Assembly (NCBI GenBank): GCA_003001795.1
Contig: PVNI01000004.1
Coordinates: 248,001-312,000, forward strand
Reading direction: 5' to 3'
DNA length: 64,000 nucleotides
Origin: Actinomadura viridilutea
GTDB taxonomy: Bacteria > Actinomycetota > Actinomycetes > Streptosporangiales > Streptosporangiaceae
The notes under the pieces are model-generated. The model worked only from the letters and a program-made list of their open reading frames with translations. It was not told the DNA's origin and made no database searches. Below are positions 7,587 through 19,300 of the stretch, piece by piece. Position 1 is the stretch's first letter. The number at the start of each line of letters is the position of its first letter. The translations under genes were made by a program, and so were the position numbers.

Positions 7587-8369
7587 TCACCGCCTGACCG
7601 CGTCCGGCACGGCCGGGCTCCGCGTGATCCTCCAGGCGGCCAGGACGTGCGCGATCTCCGCCGTGACGTCGGCCGCCGCGGAGTGCAGGAAGAAGTGGTC
7701 GCCGGGGAACACCCGCAGCCGGCAGCCGGCGGCGGCCTGCTCCCGCCATCGCTCCAGGGTCGACGGCGGCGCGACCTCGTCGGCGGCTCCCCCGAACACG
7801 GTGATGGGGGTCGCGAGGGGCGCCTGGCGCCGGTGCTCGTAGGTCTCGACGACGGAGAAGTCGGCCTTGAGTATGGGCACCATCAGCTCCATCAGCTCCG
7901 CGTTCTCCAGGATCACCTGGGGCGTCCCGCCCAGCCTCCGCAGATGCCGCACCACCTCCGCGTCGGTGGCCGAACGGATCGGCGGCAGGGTCGGCGGGAC
8001 GCCGGGAGCGGTCTTCGCCGAGAGGAACAGGTGCACCGGTGCGGGGTTTCCCCGCGCGCGCAGGGCCCTGGCCAGCTCGAACGCGATCAGGGCGCCCATG
8101 CTGTGGCCGAACAGGGCGAACGGGCGGTCGAGGGCGGTCTGGAAGGCGTCCGCCAGGGCCTCGACCAGCGGCGGCAGCCGGGTGAACGGCGCCTCCCGCA
8201 TCCGGCTGCCCCGGCCCGGCAGTTCCAGGGGGTACACGCTGATCCAATCGGGGAGCAGGTCCTGCCAGCCGCGATAGACCGCGGCGGCTCCGCCCGAGTA
8301 GGGCAGGCAGAAGAGCCGCAGCTCGTCGTCCGGGCGCAGCTCCCGGCCCACCAGCCAGCGTCTGTCCAC
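7587..8369 (-). CDS. type II thioesterase of the PKS/NRPS cluster
   Basis: This 260-residue alpha/beta hydrolase has the TEII signature: LFCLPYSGGAAAVYRGW at residues 19-35, the nucleophile elbow GHSMG with Ser90, an acid region around FGGAADEVAPP, and the catalytic His in FPGDHFFLH. Type II thioesterases remove wrong or stalled acyl groups from carrier-protein phosphopantetheine arms and keep the assembly line working. It is the last gene of the minus-strand cluster, 127 bp after the terminal NRPS. No integrated thioesterase is present in the synthetases, so it is the only thioesterase in the cluster, but its sequence is that of the editing type and not of a macrocyclase. Confidence 0.93.
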   Translation of the reverse strand: MDRRWLVGRELRPDDELRLFCLPYSGGAAAVYRGWQDLLPDWISVYPLELPGRGSRMREAPFTRLPPLVEALADAFQTALDRPFALFGHSMGALIAFELARALRARGNPAPVHLFLSAKTAPGVPPTLPPIRSATDAEVVRHLRRLGGTPQVILENAELMELMVPILKADFSVVETYEHRRQAPLATPITVFGGAADEVAPPSTLERWREQAAAGCRLRVFPGDHFFLHSAAADVTAEIAHVLAAWRITRSPAVPDAVRR

Positions 8370-8496
8370 AGCATCTCCTCCTGTCAGGGTCTCCGGCCGT
8401 GCCCGAGCCGGACGACCGGTCGGCCGTGTGAGCCGACGGCCGTCCGGCTCGTCGGTGATCCGCCGCGGATGCCCGGGCGGCGCCCGCCCCCGCCGG

Positions 8497-11400
8497 TCAG
8501 ATGCGGGCGTCGTCGCCGAGCGGCATCTCCAGCACCCTGCGGCGGATCTCCGCCACCGTCCGATCGGGGTCGGCCGTCACGAGGTCGATGACGGTGGGCC
8601 ACTGGCGCATCATGACCGCGATCACCCGGGCGTCGAACCGCTCCGGCGAGTGGAGCCACATGCCCCGCAGCTCCTCGCCGTCCTCGCGCATGATCAGCGC
8701 GAGGTCCACGGCGGACGCGTCCAGATTGATGACGACCTCGGAGAACACGTAGTCGTCGCCGATCTTCATGTCGAGCGGCGCGGCGGACAGGCCGTGCAGG
8801 TCGAGTGCGGGGACGTCCGCGTTGAGGAGGTTGAAGGAGATCGCGAACGGGTCGCGCCCCTCCTCCCGGGCCTCCTTCAGCGACCAGACCGGCACGTCCT
8901 GGTGGGCGTAGGCGCCGAGCGTCGCCTCCCGGACCTGCCGGACCAGCTCGCGGAAGGTCGGGTCGCCCGACAGGTCCGACCGGACGAGCAGGTGGTTGAC
9001 GAAGAAGCCGATCATCTGCTCGGTCTCGGGCCGCTCCCGTCCGGCCACCGGGAAGGTCACGGTGACGTCGTCGCCGGAGTAGGCGGACAGCAGCACGTGG
9101 AAGGCCGCCATCAGCACCATGAACAGGGTCGCGTTCTCGTCCTGGGCGATCTCGCCGAGGCCCTTCGCCGCCGCCGAGCCGAGCACAAACCCCTGGGTGC
9201 ATCCGGAGGGTGCGGGGGCGGTCTGGTGCTCGGGCGCGTCGAAGTCCGGCTTGGGCGGCAGGCCGGCCAGCCGCCGCCGCCAGTACTCCAGGTTCTCGTC
9301 GAGCGCGCCCGCGGCCAGCTGCCGCCGTTGCCAGACGGCGTAGTCCGGGTACTGGATCGGCAGCGCGGGCAGGTCGGGTTCGCGTCCCAGCACGTGCGCC
9401 TCGTACAGCTCGCGCAGGTCGCGCACGAGCACCCCGTACGACCAGTTGTCGGTGACGAGATGGTGGATCACCCAGATCAGCACGCTCTCGTCCGCGCTCA
9501 ACAGGACGACGAATCCCCGGATCAGGGGTTCGTCGCCGACGCGGAAGCCCCGGCGCTCCTCGGTCTCGATCAGCCGGCGCAGCTCGGCGCCGCGGGCGTC
9601 CTCGTCGTGCGCCCGCAGGTCGACGACCTCCAGCGGCCATGACGCGTCGGCGGCGGTCGTCTGCACCCACCCCGAGGAGCGCTCGGCGACGCGGGCGCGC
9701 AGCGCCTCGTGCCGCCGCACGATGTCGTCGAGGCTGCGCCGCAGCGCGTCCACGTCGAGCCGGCCCCTGAGCACCACCGCCGTGAGGACGTTGTGGTACG
9801 GGTCCTCGGCCGGGACGGGATGGTCCGCGCACAGCCACTCCTGCGCGAAGGACAGCGGGGCGTCGTCGCCCCGGTCCGCGGCCGGGATGGCGCCGGCGGA
9901 CGCGTCCCGCGCCGTCCGCGCGCCGATCCGCTCCGCCAGCGCGGCGACGGTCGGCTGGTCGAACAGCTCCCGGAGCGGCACCGGCAGGCCGTGGACCGAC
10001 CGGAGCCGCGACACCAGCTGCGTCGCCATGAGCGAGTGCCCGCCGAGTTCGAAGAAGTTGTCGTGCACCCCCACCCGTTCGACCCCGAGAACGTCGGCGA
10101 ACACCTCGCACAGCAGTTCCTCGAGCGGGGTGCGCGGCGCGTCCGATCCGGCGGCGGCCCCGTAGTCGGGGGCCGGCAGCGCCCGCCGGTCCAGCTTCCC
10201 GTTCGCGTTCAGCGGCAGCGCGTCCATGACCACCAGGGCCGCCGGGACCATGAACTGCGGCAGCCGTTCGGCGAGGTATCCGCGCACCTCGACCGGGTCG
10301 ACGCCGTCGGGTCCCGCGGGGACGAGGTATCCGACCAGGCGCTTGTCGCCGGGGCGCTCCTCGCGGACCGTCACCGCGGCCTGCGCCACCGCCGGGTGCG
10401 CGGCCAGGGCCGCCTCGATCTCGCCCGGCTCGATGCGGAAGCCGCGGATCTTGACCTGGTCGTCGTTGCGGCCGAGGAACTCCAGGGTGCCGTCCGGGCG
10501 CCAGCGCACCAGGTCCCCGGTGCGGTACATCCGCGCGCCCGGCGGACCGTACGGATCGGGCACGAACCGCTGCTCGGTCAGCTCCGGACGTCCCAGGTAG
10601 CCCCGGGCGACGCCGAGGCCGCCGATGTACAGCTCGCCGGGGACGCCGACCGGGACCGGCTGCCGCGTCGCCTCGTCGAGGACGTACACCCGGGTGTTGT
10701 CCATCGGCCGGCCGATCGGCACGGTGCCGCGCACCGGCGGCGAGGCGCGGTGGAAGGTGGCGAACGTCGTGGTCTCGGTCGGGCCGTAGACGTGCACCAT
10801 CGCGGTGTCCGGGCACGTCTCCATGGCCCGGGCGAAGGCGGCGGGGTTGACGGCCTCTCCGCCGGTCCACACCTGCTTGACCCGCGCGAGCGCGCCGGGG
10901 CGCTGCTCGACGACGAGGTTGAACAGGGCGGTCGTCAGGAACAGCGCGGTGACGCCGTGGTCGTTGATCGTCCGTTCCAGCGTCTCGGGCGAGAAGTCGC
11001 CGGGCGGGGCCACGACCACCCGTCCGCCCGACAGCAGCGGCACCCACATCTCGTAGGTCGAGGCGTCGAACGCGGTCGGAGAGTGCAGCAGCACCCGGGC
11101 GTGGTCGCCTCCCTGCCAGCACCGGTCGAAGGCCAGGGCGACCACGTTGCGGTGTGTGACGGCGACGCCCTTGGGCCTGCCGGTCGAACCGGAGGTGTAC
11201 ATCACGTAGACCAGGTCGTCGGGGGCGACCGCCGGCTCGGGGACGTCGACGCGCCCGCCCTCGTAGGAGATCTCCGCGCCCGCGTCGAGGACGGTCAGCT
11301 CCGCGCCGGCCGGGTGCTCGGCGGCTGTGCCGTCCACCAGCAGCACCGACGCGCCCGTCTCCTCGAGGATCATCTCCATGCGCGACAGCGGGAACCGGGC

Positions 11401-14400
11401 GTCCAGCGGCACGTACACGCCGCCGGCCTTGACCACCGCGAGGATCGCCACGATCAGCTCGGCCGAGCGCTCCAGCAGCATCGCCACCGCGTCGCCCGCG
11501 CCGACGCCCAGGTCCGCCAGGCGCCGCGCCAGACGGTCGGACGCGGCGTCCAGCTCGGCGTAGGTCAGCTCGCGCCGACCGCAGACCACCGCGACCTCGT
11601 CGGGGGTCCGCGCCGCCTGCGCGGCGAACAGCCGCGCCAGCGTCGCCTCGGGCACCTCGTGGGCCGTGTCGTTCCACTCCGTCACGATCCGGTGCCGCTC
11701 GTCGGGGTCGAGCAGGTCGATCTCGCCGACGGACCGGTCCGGGTCGTCGATCACCGCCCGCAGCAGGCGCCGCAGGCGCTCCAGGACGGTCGCGACGGTC
11801 CCGGCGTCGAAGACGTCGGTGTTGAACTCGACCGTCCCCTCGATCCCGTCCGGCGCGCCCTGCGGGCCGCGGCGCTCGACCAGCGACACGGCCAGGTCCA
11901 TGCGCGCGGTGCCGGTGGCGACCGGCAGCGGCCGGACGGTCAGGCCGGGCAGGTCCAGCACCGCGTCGGGGGTGTTCTGCCAGGCGAGCATGACCTGGAC
12001 GAGCGGGTGGTGGGCGAGCGAACGGCTGGGGTTCAGCGCGTCCACCACGTACTCGAACGGGACGTCCTGGTGGGCGTAGGCGTCGAGGCTGGTCTCCCGG
12101 ACGCGGTCGACGAGCTGCCGGAAGGAGGGCCGGCCGGAGGTGTCCACGCGGATGACCAGAGTGTTGACGAACAGGCCGACGAGGTCCTCCGCGGCCTGGT
12201 CGGTGCGTCCGGCGATGGCGGCGCCGAGGGGGATGTCCTCGCCCGCGCCGAGCCGGGTGAACAGCGCGGCCAGGGCGGCCTGGACGACCATGAACGGGCT
12301 CGCGTCGCAGGCGCGGGCCAGGCGGGCCAGTCCTTGATGCAGCTCGGCGTCCCAGGCGAAGGCGAGGGTGCTTCCTTCGAACGACGCCCGTGGCGGGTGC
12401 GGGCGGTCGGTGGGCAGGGCGATCCGTTCCGGGAGCCCGTCGAGGGCCTGCCGCCAGTAGGAGAGCTGGCCGGACCACAGGCTGTCGGGGTCGTCCGGGT
12501 CGCCGAGCAGGTCCCGCTGCCACAGGGTGTAGTCGGCGTACTGCACGGGCAGCGGCTTCCAGTCCGGGCTACGGCCGTCGCGGCGGGCGGCGTAGGCGAC
12601 GGCGAGGTCGCGTGCCAGCGGCGCCATGGACCAGTCGTCGGCGGCGATGTGGTGCACCACCACGACCAGCACGTGCTCGTCGGGTCCGAGGGCGAACAGC
12701 CGGGCGTGCGTGGGCGCCTGCGTGGCCAGGTCGAACTCGTGCCGGGCCGCGGCGGCCACCGCCTCCTCCACGGCGTCCTCCGCGACGGGGGTCGCCACCA
12801 GCTTCGGGCAGGCGTCTTCCGGGGCGAGCACATGCTGGTACGGCATGCCGTCCCGCTCGGGGAAGACGGTCCGCAGCGCCTCGTGCCGGGTCACGACGTC
12901 CAGCAGCGCGGCCTGCAGCGCCTCGACGTCCAGGCGTCCGGACAGCCGCAGCGCCACCGGCATGTTGTACGTGGGTGAGGGCCCTTCCAGGCGGTGCAGG
13001 AACCACAGACGCCGCTGGGCGAACGACGGGGGCAGGACGTCCGGCCGCCGCTCCACAGGCCGCAGCGGGGGCCGTGCGGGCGCGGCCCGCCGCAGCCGCG
13101 CGGCCAGGCCGCTGACGGTGGGCGCCTCGAACAGGGCGCGCACCTGCAGTTCCACGCCGAACGCCGTGCGGATCTGCGCGATCAGGCGGGTGGCCAGCAG
13201 GGAGTGCCCGCCGAGTTCGAAGAAGTCGTCGTCGATCCCGACCTCGGGCACGCCCAGCACCTGTGCGAACAGCGCGCACAGCCGCTCTTCCGCCTCGTCG
13301 CGCGGCGCGACGCGGGCCTTCCGGGTCGCGTCGGCGCCGGGCGCGGGCAGCGCCTTGCGGTCGATCTTGCCGTTCGGGGTGAGGGGGAGCGCGTCGAGGA
13401 ACACGAAGGACGACGGCACCATGTAGCCGGGGAGCTTCTCGGCCAGCGCCTCGCGCAGCGCCCGGCGGTACCGGTCGTGCCGCGCGGACGGGTCGTCCGG
13501 CTGCTCGCCGTCGTCGGGGGCGTCCGCGGCGGGCACGACGTAGGCCACCAGCCGCTGGTCGCCGGGCGCGTCCTCGCGGACGATCGCGACCGACTGCTCG
13601 ACGACGTCCTGCTGGGCCAGCACCGACTCGATCTCGCCGAGTTCGATCCGGAAGCCGCGCAGCTTCACCTGGTGGTCCAGGCGGCCGAGGAACTCCAGGG
13701 CGCCGTCGGCGCGGCGGCGCACCAGGTCGCCGGTCCGGTACAGGCGGCCGTCGCCGCCGCCGAACGGGTCCGGGACGAACCGTTCGGCGGTGAGCTCGGG
13801 CCGGTCCAGGTACCCCCGGGCCAGTCCGGCGCCGCCGATGCACAGTTCGCCGGGCACCCCCGGCGGGACGAGCCCGCCCGCGGGGTCGAGGACGTACAGC
13901 CGGGTGTTGGCGATCGGCTCGCCGAGCGTGACGGGCCCCTCGCCGACATGGGCGACCGACGACCAGATGGTGGTCTCGGTGGGCCCGTACATGTTCCACA
14001 GGTCCACGCCGGTGGCCAGCAGCCGCCGGGCCAGGTCGTCCGGCAGCGCCTCGCCTCCGGCCAGGGCCCGCAGGCCCGCGCCGTCCCGCCAGCCGGCGTC
14101 GAGCAGCATGCGCCACGTGGACGGCGTGGCCTGCATCATCGTGGCCCCGGACGTGCTCAGCGCCCGCGCCAGGCGCACGCCGTCGGCGGCGACCTCGCGG
14201 GACGCCAGAACCACCCGGGCGCCCTCCACCAGCGGCAGCAGCAGCTCCAGCATCGCGATGTCGAACGACAGGGTGGTGACGGCGAGCAGGGTGTCGCCCG
14301 CGTCGATGCCCGGGCGCTCCTTCATCGCCCGCAGGAAGTTGTCCAGCGCGCGGTGCGGGATCTGCACGCCCTTCGGGCGCCCGGTCGAACCGGAGGTGTA

Positions 14401-16329
14401 GATGACGTAGGCGAGGTCGCCGGGGTCCACCTCCTCGCCGAGGTCGGTGTCGAGGTCGTCGCCGGGCTCGGCGGCGAGGTCGTCCTGCGGTTCGTCCAGG
14501 CAGAGCGTGCGTTCCGGGGTCGCGGGCAGGCGGTCCCGGACGGACCGCTGCGTCAGCAGCACCGGCAGCCGGGAGTCCTCCAGCATGAACGCGATGCGGT
14601 CGGCCGGGAAGCCCGGGTCCAGCGGCACGTACGCCCCGCCGGCCTTCAGTACCGCGAGAAGGGCGACCACCATCTCCGGTGAGCGTTCCATGCAGATGCC
14701 CACCAGCACGTCCCGGCCGACGCCGAGGCTCTTCAGCCGGCGCGCGAGCCGGTTCGCCCGCCGGTTCAGCTCGCCGTAGGTGAGCGCCTCGTCCGCGAAG
14801 CGCAGCGCCTCCGCGTCCGGTGTCCGCGCGGCCTGCCGCTCGAACCTCTGGTGCGTGAGCAGGCGGTCGGGCCACGTGCGGTCCGTGGCGTTCCACTCGT
14901 GGCGGAGCCGCCGCTCCTCCTGCCCGGTGAGCATCGGGACTTCGGTGACGGGGCGGTCGGGGTCGGCGACGAGGGCGCCGACCAGCAGCTCCAGGTGCCG
15001 CGACATGCGCTCGACGGTGTCGGCGTCGAACAGGTCGCTGTTGTATTCGAACGACCCGCTCAGCCCGTCGGGCCGGTCGAAGACCTCGAGGGTCAGGTCG
15101 AAGCGGGCGGTGGAGCTCTCCACCTCGACCGGCTCCATCCGCAGCCCCACCTCGTCGAACTCGGGGATGGGGATGTTCTGGTAGATGAAGCAGACCTGGA
15201 AGATCGGCGAGCGCGACAGGTCCCGCCGCGGCTGCAGCTCCTCCACCAGCCGTTCGAACGGCAGCTCCTGGTGCGCGAAGGCGCCCAGGCACGTCTGACG
15301 CACCCGGGAGACCAGCTCCCGGAAGGTCGGGGCGCCCGACAGGTCCGTCCGCAGCGGGAGCATGTTGACGAACAGCCCGATCAGCCGCTCGATCTCGGGC
15401 CGCTGCCGGCCCGCGACCGGCACCCCGACGACGATCTCCTCTTCGCGGGTGTAGCGGTGCAGCAGCACGAGGTACGCCGCCAGCAGGGTCATGAAGGAGG
15501 TGGCGCCCTCCTGCCGGCTCAGGTCGCGTACCGCGTCCATCACCTCGGCGGACAGCCGGAAGGGACGCGATCCTCCCCGGGTGCTCTGCACGGCGGGACG
15601 GGGACGGTCGGTGGGCAGCTCCAGCACGGGCGGGGCGCCCCGCAGCGCCTGCTTCCAGTACTCCAGGTCGCCCGCCAGGGCATCGCCTTCCAGCCGTCCG
15701 CGCTGCCACGCCGCGTAGTCGGCGTACTGGATCGGCAGGGGCGGCAGCGGAGAGTCCTTGCCGGCGGCGAAGGCTCCGTACAGCGACGCGACCTCATTGA
15801 AGGCGACGGACGTCGACCACAGGTCCCCGACGATGTGGTGCATCGTCAGCAGCATGATGTGGTCGTCCGGGGCGAACCGCAGGAACTTCACCCGCAGCAG
15901 CGGGCCGCGGGTGAGGTCGAACGGGCGGGTGAACTCCTCGCGGGCGAGGGCCTGGATCTCCCGCTCGCCTTCGGGGCCGCGCAGGTGGCCGCACTCGACG
16001 ACGGTGAACTCCGGCTCGCCGCGCTCGGCCACCACCTGCATCGGCTCCCCGTCGACCTCTTCGAACGTGGTGCGCAGGGTCTCGTGGCGCCGGGCGAGCT
16101 CGGCCAGGCAGCGCCGCCACACGTCCAGGTCGAGCGGGCCGCGGACCCGCATCGCCCCGGGGATGTTGTAGGCCGCGTTGCCGGGCGTCAGCTGTTCCAG
16201 GAACCACATGCGCTGCTGCGCGAACGACGCGGGGAACCTGCGTCGCCGCTTCTTGCGCTCGCGCAGGCGCTCGGCCAGCAGGGCGCGCTTCTCCTCCGCC
16301 GAAAGACGCCCCAGGTCGGTGATGCTCAT
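8497..16329 (-). CDS. dimodular NRPS with terminal condensation domain (C-A-PCP-C-A-PCP-C)
   Basis: This 2610-residue synthetase finishes the assembly line. C1 has its active site HHIVGDLWS near residue 167. A1 has [10 protein letters not shown] near 648; its specificity positions read D-I-L-Q-L-G-M-I-W, a glycine code. PCP1 is LGGHS near 1041. C2 is HHIAADDWS near 1229. A2 has [10 protein letters not shown] near 1714; its code reads D-A-Y-F-W-G-V-T-F, aliphatic and most like valine. PCP2 is LGGHS near 2097. C3 (HHLVTDNWS near 2291) is a full condensation domain at the very end, followed by no carrier or thioesterase. There is no room for an N-methyltransferase or epimerase insertion. C3 is therefore the candidate release enzyme, probably making an ester with the acyl 3-hydroxyl. 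The start ATG overlaps the upstream PKS stop (ATGA). In all three C domains the residue after the motif Asp is not the usual Gly. Confidence 0.95.
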   Translation of the reverse strand: MSITDLGRLSAEEKRALLAERLRERKKRRRRFPASFAQQRMWFLEQLTPGNAAYNIPGAMRVRGPLDLDVWRRCLAELARRHETLRTTFEEVDGEPMQVVAERGEPEFTVVECGHLRGPEGEREIQALAREEFTRPFDLTRGPLLRVKFLRFAPDDHIMLLTMHHIVGDLWSTSVAFNEVASLYGAFAAGKDSPLPPLPIQYADYAAWQRGRLEGDALAGDLEYWKQALRGAPPVLELPTDRPRPAVQSTRGGSRPFRLSAEVMDAVRDLSRQEGATSFMTLLAAYLVLLHRYTREEEIVVGVPVAGRQRPEIERLIGLFVNMLPLRTDLSGAPTFRELVSRVRQTCLGAFAHQELPFERLVEELQPRRDLSRSPIFQVCFIYQNIPIPEFDEVGLRMEPVEVESSTARFDLTLEVFDRPDGLSGSFEYNSDLFDADTVERMSRHLELLVGALVADPDRPVTEVPMLTGQEERRLRHEWNATDRTWPDRLLTHQRFERQAARTPDAEALRFADEALTYGELNRRANRLARRLKSLGVGRDVLVGICMERSPEMVVALLAVLKAGGAYVPLDPGFPADRIAFMLEDSRLPVLLTQRSVRDRLPATPERTLCLDEPQDDLAAEPGDDLDTDLGEEVDPGDLAYVIYTSGSTGRPKGVQIPHRALDNFLRAMKERPGIDAGDTLLAVTTLSFDIAMLELLLPLVEGARVVLASREVAADGVRLARALSTSGATMMQATPSTWRMLLDAGWRDGAGLRALAGGEALPDDLARRLLATGVDLWNMYGPTETTIWSSVAHVGEGPVTLGEPIANTRLYVLDPAGGLVPPGVPGELCIGGAGLARGYLDRPELTAERFVPDPFGGGDGRLYRTGDLVRRRADGALEFLGRLDHQVKLRGFRIELGEIESVLAQQDVVEQSVAIVREDAPGDQRLVAYVVPAADAPDDGEQPDDPSARHDRYRRALREALAEKLPGYMVPSSFVFLDALPLTPNGKIDRKALPAPGADATRKARVAPRDEAEERLCALFAQVLGVPEVGIDDDFFELGGHSLLATRLIAQIRTAFGVELQVRALFEAPTVSGLAARLRRAAPARPPLRPVERRPDVLPPSFAQRRLWFLHRLEGPSPTYNMPVALRLSGRLDVEALQAALLDVVTRHEALRTVFPERDGMPYQHVLAPEDACPKLVATPVAEDAVEEAVAAAARHEFDLATQAPTHARLFALGPDEHVLVVVVHHIAADDWSMAPLARDLAVAYAARRDGRSPDWKPLPVQYADYTLWQRDLLGDPDDPDSLWSGQLSYWRQALDGLPERIALPTDRPHPPRASFEGSTLAFAWDAELHQGLARLARACDASPFMVVQAALAALFTRLGAGEDIPLGAAIAGRTDQAAEDLVGLFVNTLVIRVDTSGRPSFRQLVDRVRETSLDAYAHQDVPFEYVVDALNPSRSLAHHPLVQVMLAWQNTPDAVLDLPGLTVRPLPVATGTARMDLAVSLVERRGPQGAPDGIEGTVEFNTDVFDAGTVATVLERLRRLLRAVIDDPDRSVGEIDLLDPDERHRIVTEWNDTAHEVPEATLARLFAAQAARTPDEVAVVCGRRELTYAELDAASDRLARRLADLGVGAGDAVAMLLERSAELIVAILAVVKAGGVYVPLDARFPLSRMEMILEETGASVLLVDGTAAEHPAGAELTVLDAGAEISYEGGRVDVPEPAVAPDDLVYVMYTSGSTGRPKGVAVTHRNVVALAFDRCWQGGDHARVLLHSPTAFDASTYEMWVPLLSGGRVVVAPPGDFSPETLERTINDHGVTALFLTTALFNLVVEQRPGALARVKQVWTGGEAVNPAAFARAMETCPDTAMVHVYGPTETTTFATFHRASPPVRGTVPIGRPMDNTRVYVLDEATRQPVPVGVPGELYIGGLGVARGYLGRPELTEQRFVPDPYGPPGARMYRTGDLVRWRPDGTLEFLGRNDDQVKIRGFRIEPGEIEAALAAHPAVAQAAVTVREERPGDKRLVGYLVPAGPDGVDPVEVRGYLAERLPQFMVPAALVVMDALPLNANGKLDRRALPAPDYGAAAGSDAPRTPLEELLCEVFADVLGVERVGVHDNFFELGGHSLMATQLVSRLRSVHGLPVPLRELFDQPTVAALAERIGARTARDASAGAIPAADRGDDAPLSFAQEWLCADHPVPAEDPYHNVLTAVVLRGRLDVDALRRSLDDIVRRHEALRARVAERSSGWVQTTAADASWPLEVVDLRAHDEDARGAELRRLIETEERRGFRVGDEPLIRGFVVLLSADESVLIWVIHHLVTDNWSYGVLVRDLRELYEAHVLGREPDLPALPIQYPDYAVWQRRQLAAGALDENLEYWRRRLAGLPPKPDFDAPEHQTAPAPSGCTQGFVLGSAAAKGLGEIAQDENATLFMVLMAAFHVLLSAYSGDDVTVTFPVAGRERPETEQMIGFFVNHLLVRSDLSGDPTFRELVRQVREATLGAYAHQDVPVWSLKEAREEGRDPFAISFNLLNADVPALDLHGLSAAPLDMKIGDDYVFSEVVINLDASAVDLALIMREDGEELRGMWLHSPERFDARVIAVMMRQWPTVIDLVTADPDRTVAEIRRRVLEMPLGDDARI

Positions 16330-19300
16330 GCGGTTTCTCCCCGCTCCTCGGTCTCTTCAGCGAGCAGCTCCCGGAGCCTCGCTTCCACTTCCTCGTCGGA
16401 CAGTTCGTCGAGCCGGTCCAGATCCGGGTCGTCGCCGGGTTCGTCCCGGGCGAGGGCCGGGATGGCGTCCTCGGTCCGCGCGCGCCCGCCCGCCGTCGCC
16501 GCGGTCAGCGCGGCGACGGTGCCGGCCACGGTCGGCCGGTCGAAGAAGTCCCGCATCTCCAGGTCGACGCCGAAGCGGCCGCGGATCTTCGCGCCGATCT
16601 GGACGGCGGCCAGGGAGTGGCCGCCGAGCTCGAAGAAGTCGTCGTCGACGCCGACCCGGTCGACGCCGAGGACCTCCTGCCAGATCGCGGCGACGGCCCG
16701 CTCCTCCTCCGTGGCCGGGGCGACGTACGGCGTGGCGAGGTCGGGGCGCGGGTGGGCGACGGCGGGCGGCGCGATCTGCTCGGCCTCGCTGGCCAGCAGC
16801 GCCGGGGTGATCGACCGGGCGAGGCGCCGCAGCGCCGTCAGGTCCCGGCGGGTGACGACGAGCTGCCGGGGCACCTCCGGGGCGGCGAGGATGCGGGCGA
16901 ACGCCGCCACGCCCTCCTGTTCGCTCATCCCCTCGCCGAGCGTCCGCAGCACGCCGGCGGGCGTCCCGTCCGCCTCGCCGCCGCCGTCCGCCTGCGCCGA
17001 GGCCCGCTCGACCTGCGCGACCAGCCCGTCGACGTCGTTGATCCGCTTGATGGTGAAGCCGACGATCCGGGCCAGCAGGCGGCCGTCCGGGTCGAAGATG
17101 TCGGTGTCGCAGGTCAGGGTCTCCCCCGAGGAGTCCGGGGACTCCACCAGCCTGACGTGGCAGTGGATCGTGCCGGTCAGGCCCGACCAGACCTGCAGCC
17201 GCCGGTAGGTGAACGGCAGGTAGTAGACGTCGCGGGCGTGGATGCGGGCGGACGCGCCGGCCACGTCCAGCAGCGCCGGGTGCAGGGCGTAGCCGTCGAG
17301 GTCGCCGAGGAAGGCGTCGTCGAGCCGGAGCGTGACCAGCAGCCGGCCCTCGCCGACCCGGATGCGGCGCAGGCAGCGCCAGCGCGGGCCGAACGCGAAC
17401 TCGATGCGCCCGCCCTTTTCCACCAGGTCCAGCTTGAACCGGCGCTTGATCTCCTCCTCGGTCTCGATGACCTCGGCGTCGCATTCGCGCGCAAGCTCGT
17501 CCAGGTCGCGCATGATCGGGGTGCCGAGTTCGCCGTCGGCGTCGTGGAAGCAGATCCGGCCGCTCGCGTGCTCCTGCCAGACCGCGTCCGCTCCCATGCC
17601 GGACCGGCTGCGCACCGTGAAGTGCAGCTCGCCGTCGCGCGGGCCGACCGTGACGTAGACGTCGCGGGTCTGCCCGTCCGCGACGATGAGGGGGAGCGCG
17701 AACACCACGTCCCGCAGTTCGATCATGCGGCCGCCGGCCTGCTCGGCCACCGCCGCGCGGGCCAGCTCCAGGTAGGTCGTGCCGGGGACGAGGCCGCGTC
17801 CCATGATCCGGTGGTCGTCGAGGATCCAGTGGTCCGTGCCGAGGGAGGCGGCGTAGGTGCGCGTCTCCCCCTCCGTCCGGACCAGGCGCAGCAGCGGGTG
17901 GCCGGTCGGCTCGCCGGCGGGCCCGCCGCCGACGAGCGCGGCCAGGTCCGCGGCCATGCCGACGCCCCGCCAGGTGTCCCAGGCGACCGCCGCCACCGGC
18001 GCCCCGGCGCGGTGCCGTTTCCACTGCGCGAACGCGTCGAGGAAGGCGTTGGCGGCGCAGTAGTCGCTCTGGCCGGGGCCGCCCAGCACCGAGGTCAGGG
18101 ACGAGCACAGCAGCAGGAAGTCGTAGTCGTCGTCCAGGACCCGGTCGAGCACCAGCGTGCCGCGCGTCTTGGCCGCCATGACCTCGTCGGCGTCCTCCCG
18201 GGACTTGCCCGCGATCATTCCGCGCGAGGGCAGCCCGGCCGCGTGCACGACGCCGTTGATCGCGCCGTGTCGGGCGCGCAGCTCTCCCACCGCGCGCGCC
18301 ATCTGCTCTTCGTCGGTGACGTCCGCCTGGAGGACGACGACCCGGGCGCCCAGCTCCCGCAGCCGCCGCAGCCGGAGGATCCGCCCGCTGGCGGGGTCCT
18401 CCTCGCCGTGCTCGGCGAGCCACTGCGACCAGGCGTCCTCGGCGGGGAACGGAGACCGGCCGATGAGGCCGAGCACGGGCTCGGCGACGCTGCGCGCGAT
18501 GTGCTCGGCGAGCGCGAGGCCGACGCCGCCCAGGCCGCCGGTGATGAGGTAGACGCCGCCGTCCCGCAGCCTCGTCCGGTCGGCCGTGTCCGGCCCCAGC
18601 CGCACGGCGTCGAAGTCGCGGACCCACCAGTGCCGGCCTCGCAACGCCAGCTCGCGTTCCTCGGTGTCGCGGCCGAGGACGGCCAGCACCGCGCGCAGCG
18701 CGTCGTCCCCGGGGTCGGCGGGGGCGACGCCGGTCACGTCCAGGGTGCGGCAGGTGACGTCCGGGACCTCCTGCGGGATCACCGTGCAGACGCCGAGCAG
18801 GGGCGCGTTCTCCGGCTGCAGGGCCTCCTCGCCGGTGACGGCGTGCAGGCCGCGGCACAGCACGTCGATCGCGATCGGGGCCCGCGGAGCCGCGTCGCCG
18901 ATGCCCTGGGCCAGCGCGAGGAGGGTGTCGAACCCCAGCCGGCGGCCCAGGGCGAGCCGCTCCTCGTCCAGCCGGTCCGCCGGGTCGCAGCCGAGGCTCC
19001 ACAGGTGCACGACGCGGACGGCCTTCGGCTCGGCGTCGGCGACGGCCTCGAGCACGGCGGCGTAGTGCTTGCGGTGCGCCGGGTCGATCGTCCATGACCG
19101 GTCGCCGGTCTCGCGCAGTTCGTCGCCGGCGCTCACCCGGACGACGTCCGCGCCCTCGTCCGCCAGGCGCCGCGCCAGGTCCCGCCCGAAGGGCAGCTCG
19201 GCGCCGAGCACGATCCACAGGGCGTCGGCGACCCGCGCGTCCGGCTCCGCGTGCGGGGCCAGGCGCCTCCAGCCGGGGGTGTGGAACCACGCGTCGATCG

